Below are positions 10,924-22,210 of a stretch of 64,000 nucleotides of DNA, in pieces. A program made the position numbers and the translations under genes. Position 1 is the stretch's first letter. Every line of letters begins with the position of its first letter. Below the pieces are notes generated by a model that worked only from the letters and a program-made list of their open reading frames with translations, did no database searches and was not told where the DNA came from. Source of the stretch: Entoloma clypeatum (Eukaryota > Basidiomycota > Agaricomycetes > Agaricales > Entolomataceae). The stretch spans positions 1,736,001 through 1,800,000 of the forward strand of contig OY751494.1 in assembly GCA_963565915.1 (NCBI GenBank), given 5' to 3'.

Positions 10924-11285
10924 ATATCGAAAGAGAATAAATCGGATGTGTTGGAGAACGCAGTCATAGCAGATCATCTGTAACAGATTCGGTGTATCCG
11001 TACAATATATCAAGTACTGTACTAGACGGGCGAAAAGAGCGAGATGTCGACAGGTGAAGACGCAGTCAACACCTGTCCTCCCCATCAACCAAAATCGACC
11101 AGAAGATTTGAGGGTAGCCAGATAGATAGAAAGGAAATCATAGGAAAAGATTGTATGGAGGGTGGGGGAATAAGGGATATGAGGATGCGATGACAACTAG
11201 ACAGTAAAACGATGCTCGATAAGGAAAACCAAAAACGTACAGTGAAGATGGGGTGCGATAGATAACATGAATTCAAAGATCTTCA
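10924..11285. other. Intergenic region between convergent HEM12 and CDC14
   Basis: About 360 bp of 3' flanking sequence between two convergent stop codons. Open frames on the minus strand across it start without support and show no family. No repeat or RNA gene recognised. Confidence 0.5.
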
Positions 11286-13565
11286 TCATGCAACGACATC
11301 GGCCGCGCTGAAGCTACTCCGTCTGCGTCTTACACTCCTCAAACCTGGTCGTCCCGACTTCATCTCGGGCACAACGACGGCCGCCGTATTCGTCGTCATC
11401 CATGCGTCCGATCCTTTCGGACGTTTGAGCGCGGCTGCAGTGACAACCTCAGAGAGTGACGTCGTGTGGGCGTGATGTGGTCTCTGCAATGGGATCAGCA
11501 TCGGAAGTCGAGACGGAAGAGGTGACGGTGGGGGTTGCACCGTCCGCCGTGTAGATATTGTCTTGAGCGGCTGCTGCAAGGAGGTTGTTGCGGCGTTGCC
11601 CGCGGAGGCGGCTGCAAGGGCTTTTGCGGCGGATGTCGTCTTGGTAGTGGCCAGTCTCGGAATCTTGTTGGGACCCTTCGCAGATGTCTTGACTGGGGAT
11701 GCAGGTGCCGGCGTGCTGGTGGCAGCACCAGTGCCTGCTTTGCGTATGAGAGAAGCGCCCGCCGTAGATCTCGTCACGCGTGTCGGACGCTGCTCGGATG
11801 CGGTGATACCGCGGGTGGCTGTTATTGCCTTTGATGACTTGATCCTGGTGCGTGCGGGTAGCGCGGCCAGCGATGGCAAGGCATCGTCCCCTTCCTCATC
11901 GGAGTCTTGAGCCAAGCGTTTCGTCACAGGCGTCTTTCGCGGCTGACCTGGGGGAGCGATGATGTTTGCCTTCGCAGCAGCAGTTGCGATATGTCGACTG
12001 GGCGTTACTGGAGGAAGGCCGATAGGGACACGGGTTTCGAGCCCCTTTGGTGTGGTTTGTGTGGTATCGACATCTTCGTCCATTTCCGCGGGTGGGGTGG
12101 CAGGTGTTACTAGAGTCGAGGAAGCAATGGCACTTGCGGCTTGTATTTTCCGCATCTCGTCCAAAGCGCCCCATTTGACCCATTCCAGTTGTTTAAGATA
12201 CATGTACTGTTGTTGCGGACCAACGACACTGCCGGGTCGGATGATACGCATGAAAGCGATTGCTTCGTTTGCGGTAAAATTGTACTTCCAGATGAGATAG
12301 GCGCCTATCAACGTCCCTGTCCGTCCAAGACCAGCTTTGCACTAGTGAGATAGTTTTATTAGAGGATCCTAATATGAATATGGCAAGTGAGGCTTACGTG
12401 GACGGCTACGACCCCTCCGCCTTCGATGATGCGGTCGGCGACATCTATAAATGTACGGACGATTTCGTCTGTGGGATTGGTGCCGTCATCGAAGTACAAC
12501 TCCATATGACCGATGCCACGATCTAAAAAAGTATTCCGATCATAAAGTTCGGTGTTCAAACGAACGACAAGTTTGATGTTGCGCTTCTCGAAGTAGTCGA
12601 GACAGTTGAGGAATGGCTGCGGAAGTTTCCGTTGGAGGGCGAGACGACTGGATGGGGTTGAGGAAGAGGATGGAATTGATGGGCTACCCTGGGTGGGAGC
12701 TTTGGAATTTTCCTTTGCCTCTTTTTCTCGTTTGACCCAATTTGAATCGACTGGAGAGGCAAATGCGATGAAGTGAGGAGTCAACCAGTTCCAATCACCA
12801 TTTTCGACTTTCTCGTAAAACTCGTAATCCTCGACACTGAATTCATTCATGTCGCAGAGGCCATTTTGCATCGCTTTCCATATACCCCAGAGGCAGTCTT
12901 GAATGTTGAGATTAAAATCGGAAGGACCACGTCCTGCGTCCCGGAAAGGCATGAATTCGAGTTCAGCAATTGGATGGAAGGCTTCCCACGGCGCACGCCG
13001 TTGCACGATCATCTGGTGGGCAGGTTGATGAATCGGGGCAAGAGATAAGCAGGAAATGAACGGACAACGTAGAGGGCCATGAGCAATGCTGCGTTGGCCT
13101 TCTTTCGGGGATCGTCAGAGGAGTAGAGAACGAGTCTGTGAGACGCGAGTTCTTTGTCCTAGGAGATAACACGCCCACGTGAGTCACATGTGGCAATAGA
13201 AGGTGGTAGGGGTACGACGTGCCTCGAGGAGTTCGTGAATGAGGATACACGCTTTGTACACCATGGCGATATTGAGAGGACCCCAATCTTGGAAGAAGGA
13301 GAGATAGAGTAGCTGGTCGTCGATTGTGAAGTAGTAATACGACGCTATCTCGTCAGGTGACACAGATGGACCGCCTCTTGGCCGTGTGCGGATGCGTGGC
13401 TGGGCCACCGCTTCTCCGGAGACATTGAGGGAGCGTGAGTGGGGCGCAGGATGGGGGAAAGTCGTGTAATAGAGCCTGTAGGTCGTCAGGGACGACGCCG
13501 AGCGCGACGACGAGAGCTACTCACCTGTCACTGAAGCGGCACAATGGCTCGCACTTGTAGGGCAT
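11286..13565 (-). CDS. CDC14: Tyrosine/serine protein phosphatase CDC14
   Basis: A dual-specificity phosphatase that reverses CDK phosphorylation at mitotic exit and cytokinesis. The N-terminal domain reads [29 protein letters not shown] and [12 protein letters not shown]; the catalytic domain includes [17 protein letters not shown] and ends with the P-loop [10 protein letters not shown], which is formed by joining two exons over an intron near 12345-12398 (donor in the VAVH codons). It continues [35 protein letters not shown]. The remaining roughly 280 residues are a disordered Ser/Thr/Pro/Ala tail with many SP/TP sites and basic clusters, ending in [17 protein letters not shown], consistent with nuclear or nucleolar targeting. 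Start ATG 13565 follows a short first exon [14 protein letters not shown]. About 670 residues. Confidence 0.95.
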
Positions 13566-13626
13566 GACGAGGGAGACGAGCGGAGGAACGAGAGAGGCGT
13601 GTTCCACCAACAACCAAAGAGTGGAA

Positions 13627-13632
13627 CACGTG
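13627..13632. promoter_or_regulatory. CACGTG E-box upstream of CDC14
   Basis: Palindromic CACGTG 62 bp upstream of the CDC14 start codon. It is a core site for bHLH proteins such as Cbf1/Pho4-type factors; one of five such sites found just upstream of start codons in this window. Confidence 0.35.
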
Positions 13633-14399
13633 ACCTCATAAATCAGACAACTCAACCCCTCAACCATGTCGGTCCCTCCAAGTCATGAAGAAGGCTGCCG
13701 AGATGTGCGTCGATCACGAGCAACCCCTGGACGACACTCGTAAGGCAAACGTCGACCAATTGTCCTTTCCAGAAGCTACTGCGGAGGTGAAATCCCGCCA
13801 CACTCAAGGTGTACATGGTCCCTGACTGCGGGAACAAACTTATTACGCCACTGATACCAACCCTCCACGCCGGCTTCCCTGACATACAAGATGATTTCAT
13901 TCAGGCCTTTGCAGACCATATTCCTCCAACAGAAGGCCCCTTGCATAGGTCGACGATCGCGTCTCTCATCCTCATCACAGTCCAGAGTGGACTAATGTAC
14001 TTGTCATTGTACCATCTCAAAAATAATCACACGGATCATCAATCAGCTTTTTGTTGGCCCATACTCAGCCCTCCCTTAGACAATCATAAGCAGGGATGCT
14101 GAGTTTCTATCCTCCATGTACAGCTTGGTGCACAAGTCATAGAAAGTGCCCAAATAATCAACCGTTTCCCTGACTTTTCAAAACCGTCCGTCGCTTGATT
14201 CAACTTCCTCTCACATGTTACCTTGACAGGATCGCAGGCCACATGTTCAATGCATTGAGCACCATAGACCCGGCAGTCCATTGATCATACAAGCACGCCT
14301 TGACAAAGAACAGAGTCACGGTATGGACTTGGTGGGCCAAGAAAGCCTGTTAGTCCTCTCACACAAGCCATAACCATCCTCTTCGCGTCTCGAAGAACA
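13633..14399. other. Gene-poor region upstream of the P450 remnant
   Basis: No intact gene. A + strand frame 13809-14102 contains a peptide with DIQDDFIQAF that might be an earlier, heavily decayed part of the same P450 remnant found at 14400-14960, but I could not align it convincingly. Open frames are short and interrupted by stops. Confidence 0.35.
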
Positions 14400-14960
14400 G
14401 TATCATCAGATGGTTCCTCAGGGAAAGCCACGCTCAGTGCGCGACCTCACTTATTCCGTGCCCCTACTAGGAAGCATGATCGGAAACCAAGGAAGGATTT
14501 CAGATTCTCTGACGGGACCGTCGTTCCGAAAGGGTATGTCATCAGCGTGGCCACCCTTGCCACCCATTGCGATGGAGTATGTATCAGACTCCTGTCATTT
14601 CACAAGTTGTGAACTGAACACTGACTTGGCAGGCCGACTACACTGAACCGGAGAAGTTCGATGGTTTCAGGTTTAGGATAAATCTGAAGGGCTCAGCAAT
14701 GAAACGACCTCACTTGGTCAAGACTATTGAGTCTTCGGCCACCGGCGCAACGCATGGTATGTACAATATGTCTTGCGACAGGGAGGTCCGGAATCCGATT
14801 ATGATTCGTTTATAGCCCTCGCCTGTTTTTAGCCGTTGCAGGGCTGCAGCGAAAGCTATCACGGCTTGACGACGTTCGAAAACAATGGACCACATCCAAG
14901 AAGTCCGGTGTCACATAGATCCAGAAGCGCCACCGATGTTCAGGAAACGGCAGACTCGGT
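14400..14960 (+). pseudogene. Decayed cytochrome P450 (C-terminal remnant)
   Basis: Remnant of a P450 unlike the intact one at 6.3 kb. In one frame 14497-14571 reads KDFRFSDGTVVPKGYVIS then VATLATHCDG, the segment between K-helix and PERF motif; after a plausible intron (about 14576-14632) it reads YTEPEKFDGFRF (PERF motif) and AMKRPHLVKTIES. The haem loop follows at 14734-14757 in a shifted frame as FGHRRNAW, where functional relatives have FGxGRxxCxG: one base appears missing before the Phe and the axial Cys codon reads TGG. Stops follow soon after. No start, anchor or I-helix was found upstream. It resembles the agaricomycete CYP5037-like group; family from memory. Confidence 0.72.
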
Positions 14961-15271
14961 GGTGGCCTCAATGTGTATCATGAATACTTAGATCTCTTTT
15001 TTTTTTGGGGGGGGGAGGGATTTGCACCTGTGGAGGAGCCGAGAGCGCGACTGGGAACCCACCATAAAACGATTACCCACACGTAGCTTTTAAATAAATC
15101 AAAGGGGTAACGAGTCACCGAACTTCCCGCGAGCGGACGCAAGGTGTTTGTTCGTGTTGATCTCACGCGTTGCAGCACCGCGTCCGACATCGACAAAGAA
15201 CCAGCGCCCAGCCGTAAGGGGCGCGACTCAACCGTTCTTAATCATTCACCGTCGCCAGTTTCTTCGCAACT
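14961..15271. other. Upstream region of MBP1 with homopolymer tract
   Basis: Contains a T10 run (14997-15006) directly followed by a G9 run (15007-15015), which is a probable place for sequencing or assembly length error. The last 150 bp form the MBP1 promoter or leader and include an ACGCGT site. No gene recognised. Confidence 0.5.
15165..15170. promoter_or_regulatory. MCB element ACGCGT upstream of MBP1
   Basis: ACGCGT, the MluI cell-cycle box bound by MBF (Mbp1/Swi6-type factors), lies 102 bp upstream of the start codon of the MBP1 gene itself. The motif is seen; autoregulation is inference. The same hexamer also occurs by chance in several coding regions of the window. Confidence 0.35.
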
Positions 15272-17762
15272 ATGCCAGAGACTCAGATTTTCAAGGTCGG
15301 GTCGTTTTGCTTCAACCCTTAGTGTCCCTTGTCAAGCTCATTGTAAATTCAGGCCACCTACAGCGGGATACCCGTATATGAAATGTGCGTACAATCTGAC
15401 GCGATACCATATACGTGTGCTGACGATAGAAACACGCCTAGGATGTGCAAGGGGGTCGCAGTAATGCGCCGGCGCGCCGATTCATGGCTGAATGCAACAC
15501 AGATATTGAAGGTTGCTGGCTTCGACAAACCGCAACGTACTCGTGTTCTGGAACGTGAAGTTCAGAAAGGTGAGCACGAGAAGGTACAGGGCGGGTATGG
15601 CAAATACCAAGGTACGCTGGGCGGTGCGGCTTGACGCGCCAATCGATGCTCATCCACACGATTCTCAAAGGCACCTGGATTCCCCTCGAACGTGGCTTGA
15701 GTTTGGCGAAACAATACAACTGCGAGGCGCTCCTCCGGCCTATTATTGAATTCCAACCAGCAGCGAAAAGCCCGCCGTTGGCACCCAAGCACCTTGTCAC
15801 CAATTCAGCACGCCCGGCCCGTCGTCCTGTAGCTGCAGAACCGCCTTCCAGTGCCTCGCTAGTCAACACGCGCTCTTCTCGCCGGCAGCCTCCGGGTGCA
15901 GTCGAAGAAGACACTGACCATGAGACCATGTCGGCGCGTGGCTCCGAGGACGGATCTATGACTCCGTCACCTTCCGAGGCATCATCTAGTTCGCGAACGC
16001 CATCCCCAATACGCAGTCCTGAACCTTCTTATGGATCCATCGTTGCTGGGGACGACCACAACCCGACCACATCTAGGAGTCGAAAGAATAGATATCGCCG
16101 CACTGCTGACGATCACTATGACGAACGATTTGACATGGACAGGCTTAATGGCGCGAGCGATGCGCGCACGTACGGCGACCAGATATTGGAATATTTCATA
16201 TCGGACACAAATCAAATCCCACCCATTCTCATCTCGCCGCCCCCTGATTTCGATCCGAATATGGCTATCGACGACGACGGCCATACTGCCCTACACTGGG
16301 CATGCGCCATGGGCCGCATTCGGGTAGTCAAGTTGCTCTTGACAGCGGGCGCCGACATTTTCAAGGTGAACAAGGCTGGTCAAACCCCGCTGATGCGGAG
16401 TGTCATGTTTGCGAATAACTATGATGTCCGCAAATTTCCCGAGTTGTACGAGCTTCTCCATCGCTCGACGCTAAACATTGATAATTACAATCGCACACTT
16501 TTCCACCATATTGTGGATATCGCCATGTCGAAAGGAAAGTCCCACGCAGCGCGATATTATATGGAAACAGTCTTGTCAAGACTGGCAGATTACCCCAAGG
16601 AGCTTGCCGATGTCATTAATTTCCAGGACGAGGACGGCGAAACGGCGTTGACGATGGCAGCAAGATGTAGGAGTAAACGCCTCGTCAAGATATTGATTGA
16701 CCATGGTGCCGACCCAAAAATCGTCAACAATGACGGCAAAAGTACAGAAGACTACATATTGGAAGACGAACGATTTCGGTCCTCGCCTGTTCCACCATCG
16801 CGCGCACAGTCCATGTCTTTCCGCAATGCACAAGTGGCATATCCACCGCCGAGCGCGCCTCTTAATTATGCCTTCGCCCCCGCAAATGGCGATCGGCCAC
16901 CCCTTCACCATTCTGTGACTGCCCAGAAAGCAAGCACTAGGTGTATCAACGACATCACTAGTATGTTGGACAGCTTGGCCGCTTCATTCGACCAAGAATT
17001 GCGAGACAAAGACAGAGATACAACTCAAGCACATGCTTTGCTTGCGAACATCCAGGGAGAGATCCTCGAGAGTCAGCGAACTGTCGCACAACTCAAAGCG
17101 CAATCCGAAGGCTTACCGCAAGTAAAACAACATCTTATCAATTTGGAAGCAGAATTGTATGCGAAGATGGGGCGACGGTACCGTTTGGGGTGGGAGAAAT
17201 GGGTGAAAGACGAAGAGCAGCGGGAAGCGGCTATTCGAGAAGCGGCCAATGGGGAGCTGATTGTGACTGAAGCGACTGCTTCTTCACATCAAATTCAAGT
17301 TGACGAGGAAGCCCATCTGGAGTCAGGAGGATCAAATCCAGAAAAGATTCATGGTAAAAGGAAATCGCCTTCCGAGCTGGAGGACATCTCGGACCTCATT
17401 GCTCTGCATTCAGATTTTCCGACGGATGGGGAGGGCTTGCGGGTGGCTTGCGATGCGCTAAGAGAGGAGTTGTCGGCGCTTCGGAAGCGGAGGAAGATAA
17501 CCTTTGATGAGCTGGTGAGCTTCCAGGCTGAGGCAGGGACGAGTGGGAGAATGGCAGAGTATAGGCGGCTGATTGGTGCTGGGTGTGGAGGGGTGCCTCC
17601 TGCAGAGGTCGACCATGTCTTAGGAATGTTGCTTGAGGTGCGTATTCTCAATCACCTTGCCTCTGATTGTTTTCTGACCTTTCTCTTGTGTAGACTTTGG
17701 AATCCGAGGAGCCAAGCTCTTCGTCAGCTTGGAGCAGCTCGAGAGCTGTATTAAGCGTGTAA
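15272..17762 (+). CDS. MBP1: APSES/KilA-N transcription factor with ankyrin repeats (Mbp1-type, MBF subunit)
   Basis: The DNA-binding subunit of MBF, which drives G1/S transcription. The first exon MPETQIFK joins to [11 protein letters not shown] and then [27 protein letters not shown], followed by [24 protein letters not shown] and, after another intron, [16 protein letters not shown]: the APSES domain, about residues 8-105. A Ser/Pro-rich linker (about 110-200) precedes ankyrin repeats near 215-350 ([38 protein letters not shown]). A coiled coil with many Gln/Glu residues spans about 430-560 and a basic RKRRKITF motif follows. A final intron (17638-17692) joins LLEV to [16 protein letters not shown], so the stop is TAA 17760-17762. 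About 790 residues. Confidence 0.95.
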
Positions 17763-17990
17763 CGCATATTTAATGTTTTTATGTCAGGTTACTTATTGGG
17801 GAGTGGGTCATTGTCTTGTTCTTGTTCTTGTATATGAATGTACCATAGGAGCGGCGCTCAAGAGATGCATCAAGTCGCGTGTCCGATAAATGGACGCGCC
17901 GCAAAAATTTAGTAATCACGTGACCGCTGAATTGTAGAAAAAGTTGTGTCGCTGTCAGCACACATATTATTGGACTCATAGGGAACCGCT
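17763..17990. other. Short intergenic region, uL24m promoter
   Basis: 228 bp between two tandem genes. Contains CACGTG at 17917-17922 in the context TCACGTGA, 69 bp upstream of the uL24m start. Nothing else recognised. Confidence 0.5.
17917..17922. promoter_or_regulatory. CACGTG E-box (TCACGTGA) upstream of uL24m
   Basis: Palindromic octamer TCACGTGA centred 71 bp before the ATG of the mitochondrial ribosomal protein gene. TCACGTG is the preferred Cbf1-type site in fungi. The role here is inferred from position only. Confidence 0.4.
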
Positions 17991-19268
17991 ATGCCCTTGA
18001 AGCCCTTTACTCGAACGCAGCTTCTGACTGCGACGACAACGAAACCATGGACCACAGACTTTCGTCACTTGCTGGGTATTCCGAAAAAATGGATGAAAAG
18101 GACAAGCCTCCGAGATCCCGTCATCAAGTCCGTCAGGCCGAAGGACCGTATTAAATACTGGAACATCGTCCCGGGTGATCAAATTCGTCTTCTGGGGGAC
18201 AAGAAGAACACCTTACATGAAGTGCTGAGCATAAACAGAATCAGCAACCGTGTTTTCGTGAAGGGCGTCGTCAATGTAAGTCAGCGATACATGTGTAGCA
18301 TGGAAGTTTAATGATGACCCCACAGGCCGGAGAGGAGGATAACGGCAAAATACCGCAGAGCAAAAACTATCACTATTCGAGATGTCAGCTCTTCCTCGGC
18401 AACTATGAACTGCCTGCTACGACAAGCAATCCGGAGCCACAGGTTGTTCCGTGAGTTGTCAGAGCTCTTTCGTTTACCGGTCATCTTCTCATGCATGCTC
18501 TTTTTGCAGTGTTTTCGCGCAGCGCTTGGGGACGGAGAAACCTATTTGGAACTCATTCTTGCGAAGATACGATTGGAAACGGCTCGCCACCAGAACCATT
18601 CCATTGATTCCGCACTTGAAAGGGGAAAAGATACAGATTCCTTGGCCTCAGCCAGCGCCTCCATCGATACCAGAACGTGAGTTGTCACATCCATCCTCTA
18701 TGAACTGATTAAATCCTCCCCATTTTTAACAGCGAGTTCGTATGATACATCGAAAGAGGAAGTAATGCAAGTCACCTACAAACCCCCAAAGTTTTCACCG
18801 TCATTGAGAGGCCCAATTCCTCACCCCCCCTCCGAGAAAGACTTTCTGCGAGCGTTGTACAACCCACATCTTCACAAACCATTCTTCAGTGAATCTCCCC
18901 CTGTCGAGACTTACCTCTTCAGAGAGTTGGCAAACCCTCACTCGCGTGCCAAGAAACATGCTCGCTGGAAGACGTGGCAATTCCAGAAGAAAGCTCGCCT
19001 GCAAGAACTCTTTGACGAGGCGATGAAGAACCGCGACGGGCGCCATCCCAGGGAGGTCAGGGCGGAGGCAGCGTTTAAGTGGCGTCAGGAGATGGAGGAC
19101 AAGGACAAGGCTCTCAAGAAACAACGGTGGAAGAGCAGGAATCCTGATGCGATGTTAGAGAGGAAGGCGAAGAGGAAGGCAAGGAAGGAGACGAAACAGC
19201 GACAACGCCTTACAGCGTTGGTTCTCAAAGACGAGGCCAACCAATTTATTCCTCAGGGCGCGCCATAA
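17991..19268 (+). CDS. Mitochondrial large-subunit ribosomal protein uL24m
   Basis: A component of the mitochondrial 54S ribosomal subunit. The KOW/SH3-like segment is IVPGDQIRLLGDKKN followed by HEVLSINRISNRVFVKGVVN (about residues 55-95), spliced to AGEEDNGKIPQSKNYHYSRCQ. Further blocks VFAQRLGTEKPIWNSFLRRYDW and PWPQPAPPS are in register. The C-terminal third is strongly basic (KKHARWKTWQFQKKARLQEL; RKAKRKARKETKQRQRL), typical of mitochondrial ribosomal proteins. Three introns: after GTCGTCAAT (about 18276), after GTTGTTCC (about 18450) and after ACCAGAAC (about 18676). About 375 residues, long for the bacterial family but usual for fungi (Mrpl40-like). Stop TAA 19266-19268. Confidence 0.88.
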
Positions 19269-19383
19269 TGATTTATTATTTAATAATTAATATCTGCCTT
19301 CTGAGTTTGAAAGCGGTACTTGATCTCAAGGGTACATATCACACGCCCCTAAGTAACTGGACAGCTCTTGGTCCAAGTCAACC

Positions 19384-21018
19384 ATGTCCCCCGAGCGCTC
19401 TCCGCAAGCGCTCTACCATGCCCTCCCGCAGACTCTCGCAGACGGGAGCTACTTAGGAAACCCCTCCGATGTCGAACTAGAGGCAGATGAGGAGTCAGAG
19501 TCGGCACTGGCATCTGACCCACCCCCAGTCTTGATTGATGCCCGCATTCGGTGGATACACTTCATATTGGGTTGTTCTGTCCTCCTCCCATGGAATGGTC
19601 AGTATCTTTCTGTGCATATCACATTCACTGATAACGGCGTTCTCCAAGTTATGATAACAGCCACGCCGTTCTTCCTTTCGCGATTGACTGGCTCGCCGTA
19701 CAGGCAGACGTTTAGTTCATACCTCTCAATTACCTTCATGGTCTCCAATTTCATCTTCCTGGCACACGCAACCGCTGTGTCTAAGCAGGTAAGCCCCCTT
19801 CGGATCCAACTCAGTGTTTAGGAGTTCACCCTGAACATGCAGTCAAGCCCTTCCAGGCAAACTCGCATGACGATAATCGGGCTCGTGTTTCTTAACCTTC
19901 TCCTCACCATCAGCACCTTCTTCCATGTTGCGCCAGGCTCGTTCTTCGCGTTCGTCATCCTCAATGGAATACTTCAAGCAGGACTTGGTGCATACCTGAC
20001 CACATCTACCATTGCTGTTGCATCCCTTTTCGGTCCCGTGGCAGTGCAAGCTATGATGTCTGGTCAAGCGGCCGTCGCTGTCGCCGTAAGCAGTGTTCAG
20101 GTCGCAAGCTCTGCCATATTCCTGGCAGGGGCAACTCCGGAGTCTATCAGTGTCAATGCGATTACCGGTTTAGCAGAGGAACGGGCCGCATTCTCCTTCT
20201 TTGCTCTCTCAACAGTTTTCCTTGCGATAAGTGCGTTAGCAAATGACTGGTTGGTAAGCATGCCGACGTATAAGACCTTGATTGCGCCTTTGGAAAGGAA
20301 GAAAGTCATAGAGGCGGTCTCCACTGAAGAGCATCAAGCACTTACATCTTCGGGACGAAATACCAACTCTGAGGAGAAGGCACGCATATTGCGAGTAGCA
20401 AAGTCTAACGTTATCTACGAAGTCGCCGTTGCCTACGTGTTTGTGGTCACCCTTGTAAGTGCCGTATGTCGCTGTAATACCATTCTTCCATTGATTCTTT
20501 TCACAACTTAGGCCGTATACCCTCCAATCACCACCCTGGTGCAGCCAACAAACCCGAAGTTCCATCCTCTACTTTTCAGCGGGGTGCATTTCCTCATCTT
20601 TAATCTCGGAGATTTTCTCGGCCGACATATTTGCTCCATTCCAAGTCTGTTGACATGGTGCGAAAGGCGTCTTCTGGCACTCTCTTTTGGACGGACGCTA
20701 TTCGTACCTCTATTTCTCGCTTGCAATGTTCGACTCCCGTCTACAACCTCCGCGTTGCCCTCCTCCGCTCTGATAAGCTCAGATTTCCTTTTCTTCCTTA
20801 TACTATTTTCTTTCGGAGTAACCAACGGCTACGTTTCGAGTTTGTGCTTGATGTCTGCACCATCTCTAGAACACAACCCACGATTAAGGGACCGGAAAGA
20901 TGTTGACGTCGCTGCCACTGTCGCGAGTTTCTGTCTCGTCGGCGGACTCGCACTCGGCAGCATGGCAAGCTTTGCCGTTCGAGCAGTGATTTGCGGGTGT
21001 AATCCATTCATGGATTAA
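19384..21018 (+). CDS. Equilibrative nucleoside transporter (SLC29/ENT, Fun26-like)
   Basis: A multi-pass transporter for nucleosides and nucleobases, probably at the vacuolar membrane as for yeast Fun26. A hydrophilic N-terminus (about 50 residues with a D/E cluster) precedes the first helix with WIHFILGCSVLLPWN, the family's TM1 signature. Later segments include SITFMVSNFIFLAHATA, the TM4-5 block GLGAYLTTSTIAVASLFGP with QAMMSGQAAVAVAVSSVQ, and the C-terminal half with FLIFNLGDFLGRHI, an ENT hallmark. The central loop (about 20300-20400) is charged. Three introns are evident: about 19597-19650, 19788-19842 and 20455-20511. Start ATG 19384; stop 21016-21018. About 480 residues and complete. 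Confidence 0.9.
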
Positions 21019-21180
21019 TTTAGACCAAGCCATGTCAATCTGTACACTATCCTTTACATGTTAGAAGATTTGTTAATACCATGGGCGGACAGTAGATATT
21101 GTGAACCTCCCGAATATATCTATCGATCGATTCACATGTTTTCTCGGAATGAAAAGTTTGCGAAACGCACCAAGATGCTG

Positions 21181-21624
21181 TCAAACAATAAGTTTCCCCT
21201 TGCTCGCCAGATAAACAGCACCTGAATCTCCCCAGATCTGGTACTGGACGACTTTATTCTCTTCGTCAAAGTCCAGCATATATGCGAATGTTTCATCCCA
21301 ACTCTCGTTTGTGCTCGCCCAAGTAAATCGAGCTGTGCCTTTCGTCGCGACCTTGCGCGTATCAGAGTCAACGACGAAGTCAGAGAATGCCATATCGTCA
21401 TATGAAAGCAGAGTCATGACGGTGTCAAAGTACCGCCGGACCCCTGCTAGGCCAGTGAAAGGTCTTCCAAGAAACGGTGCTAAGGAAGGCTCTCCATGCT
21501 CGAGCACAATGGGTTCATGGACTGTGGAGAAATGGGACAGGAGAGTTTCGATGTCCTTCTTTTTGGCGAAAGCTGTAGTGAATTCCTGCGCTGCTTTGAA
21601 AAGTTTGTTCCGAGATGAGTTCAT
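21181..21624 (-). CDS. SnoaL/NTF2-like domain protein
   Basis: A single-exon 147-residue protein with the pattern of the NTF2-like (SnoaL) fold: an N-terminal helix pair FKAAQEFTTAFAKKKDIETLLSHFS, then EPIVLEHGEPSLAPFLGRPFTG, a helix LAGVRRYFDTVMTLLSYDDM, and four strand-like segments (KVATKGTARFTW; WDETFAYMLDFDEENKVVQYQIWGDSGAVYLASK). The first ATG in context (MNSSRN) is 21624; upstream codons in frame begin only with GTG. NTF2-like proteins vary from isomerases and cyclases to orphan binding proteins, and nothing here fixes the activity. Convergent with the ENT gene. Confidence 0.8.
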   Translation of the reverse strand: MNSSRNKLFKAAQEFTTAFAKKKDIETLLSHFSTVHEPIVLEHGEPSLAPFLGRPFTGLAGVRRYFDTVMTLLSYDDMAFSDFVVDSDTRKVATKGTARFTWASTNESWDETFAYMLDFDEENKVVQYQIWGDSGAVYLASKGKLIV

Positions 21625-22210
21625 ATCGTCACAATCGCTGACGTCACCCTTTCCAACAAACAACTCCCGTTTTCATGGTCTGTCTTCATCTGCCCATAGA
21701 ACTGCCGAGAAACAGTGGATCTGCCAGTTGACTTGCTGATCTTCAAAAGACCAGTGGCTTACAGCTGCGGCAAGGAGCCGCAAAATGAAGGGATCCAAGA
21801 ACCTGTATCTCGACCGCGTTGCATCATGGAGACGTGGAGCGCCTTGGATAGGCTACCAATTCTTCGAGACAACAAAGGATGTCCTGCCGGCCATCGTGTT
21901 CTGCGTGAGGAAATTTGCATTCTCCTGGTTAATTTCCGGATTCCTGGCTGCGAACATGCGGTTGACTCAAAGAAACACCAAGGGGACGATCTGAACTCGA
22001 TCAGTGTCCAGCTGGATGAGTATGCCAATATACTAGGGCCGAATTTCCAAGGCTCTTTCGTCTTGGCTTCTATTTTCACGATCGGGGATGTCTAGCCTTC
22101 TCCTCGTGTACATCGTTCTTTTGGGTGGGGCATGCCTCATTGCTGCCACTGTCTTGTCCTCATATAAGACTGAGAGGAGCATCGTTATCGGTCTATTTCT
22201 ATCTCCTACC
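21625..22210. other. Intergenic region between divergent NTF2-like and DUF6741-like genes
   Basis: About 586 bp. Open frames on the + strand (for example 21715-22095) have no recognised family and no consistent splice sites; the stretch 22088-22200 reads as a hydrophobic peptide but ends in the leader of the next gene. Treated as promoters and UTRs. Confidence 0.45.

Noticed and set aside
10492..11196. 234-aa minus-strand ORF across the HEM12 3' end
   Set aside because: Mostly antisense to the HEM12 last exon, which is clearly coding.
11535..11910. Plus-strand Cys/Arg-rich and Ala/Val-rich ORFs in the CDC14 region
   Set aside because: Antisense to the low-complexity Ala/Thr/Pro tail of CDC14.
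14997..15015. T10-G9 tract as a possible structural element
   Set aside because: More likely a homopolymer with uncertain length; no paired sequence nearby.
21715..22200. Open frames before the DUF6741-like gene, one hydrophobic
   Set aside because: No consistent splicing or known family; frames overlap and the position fits leader and promoter sequence.
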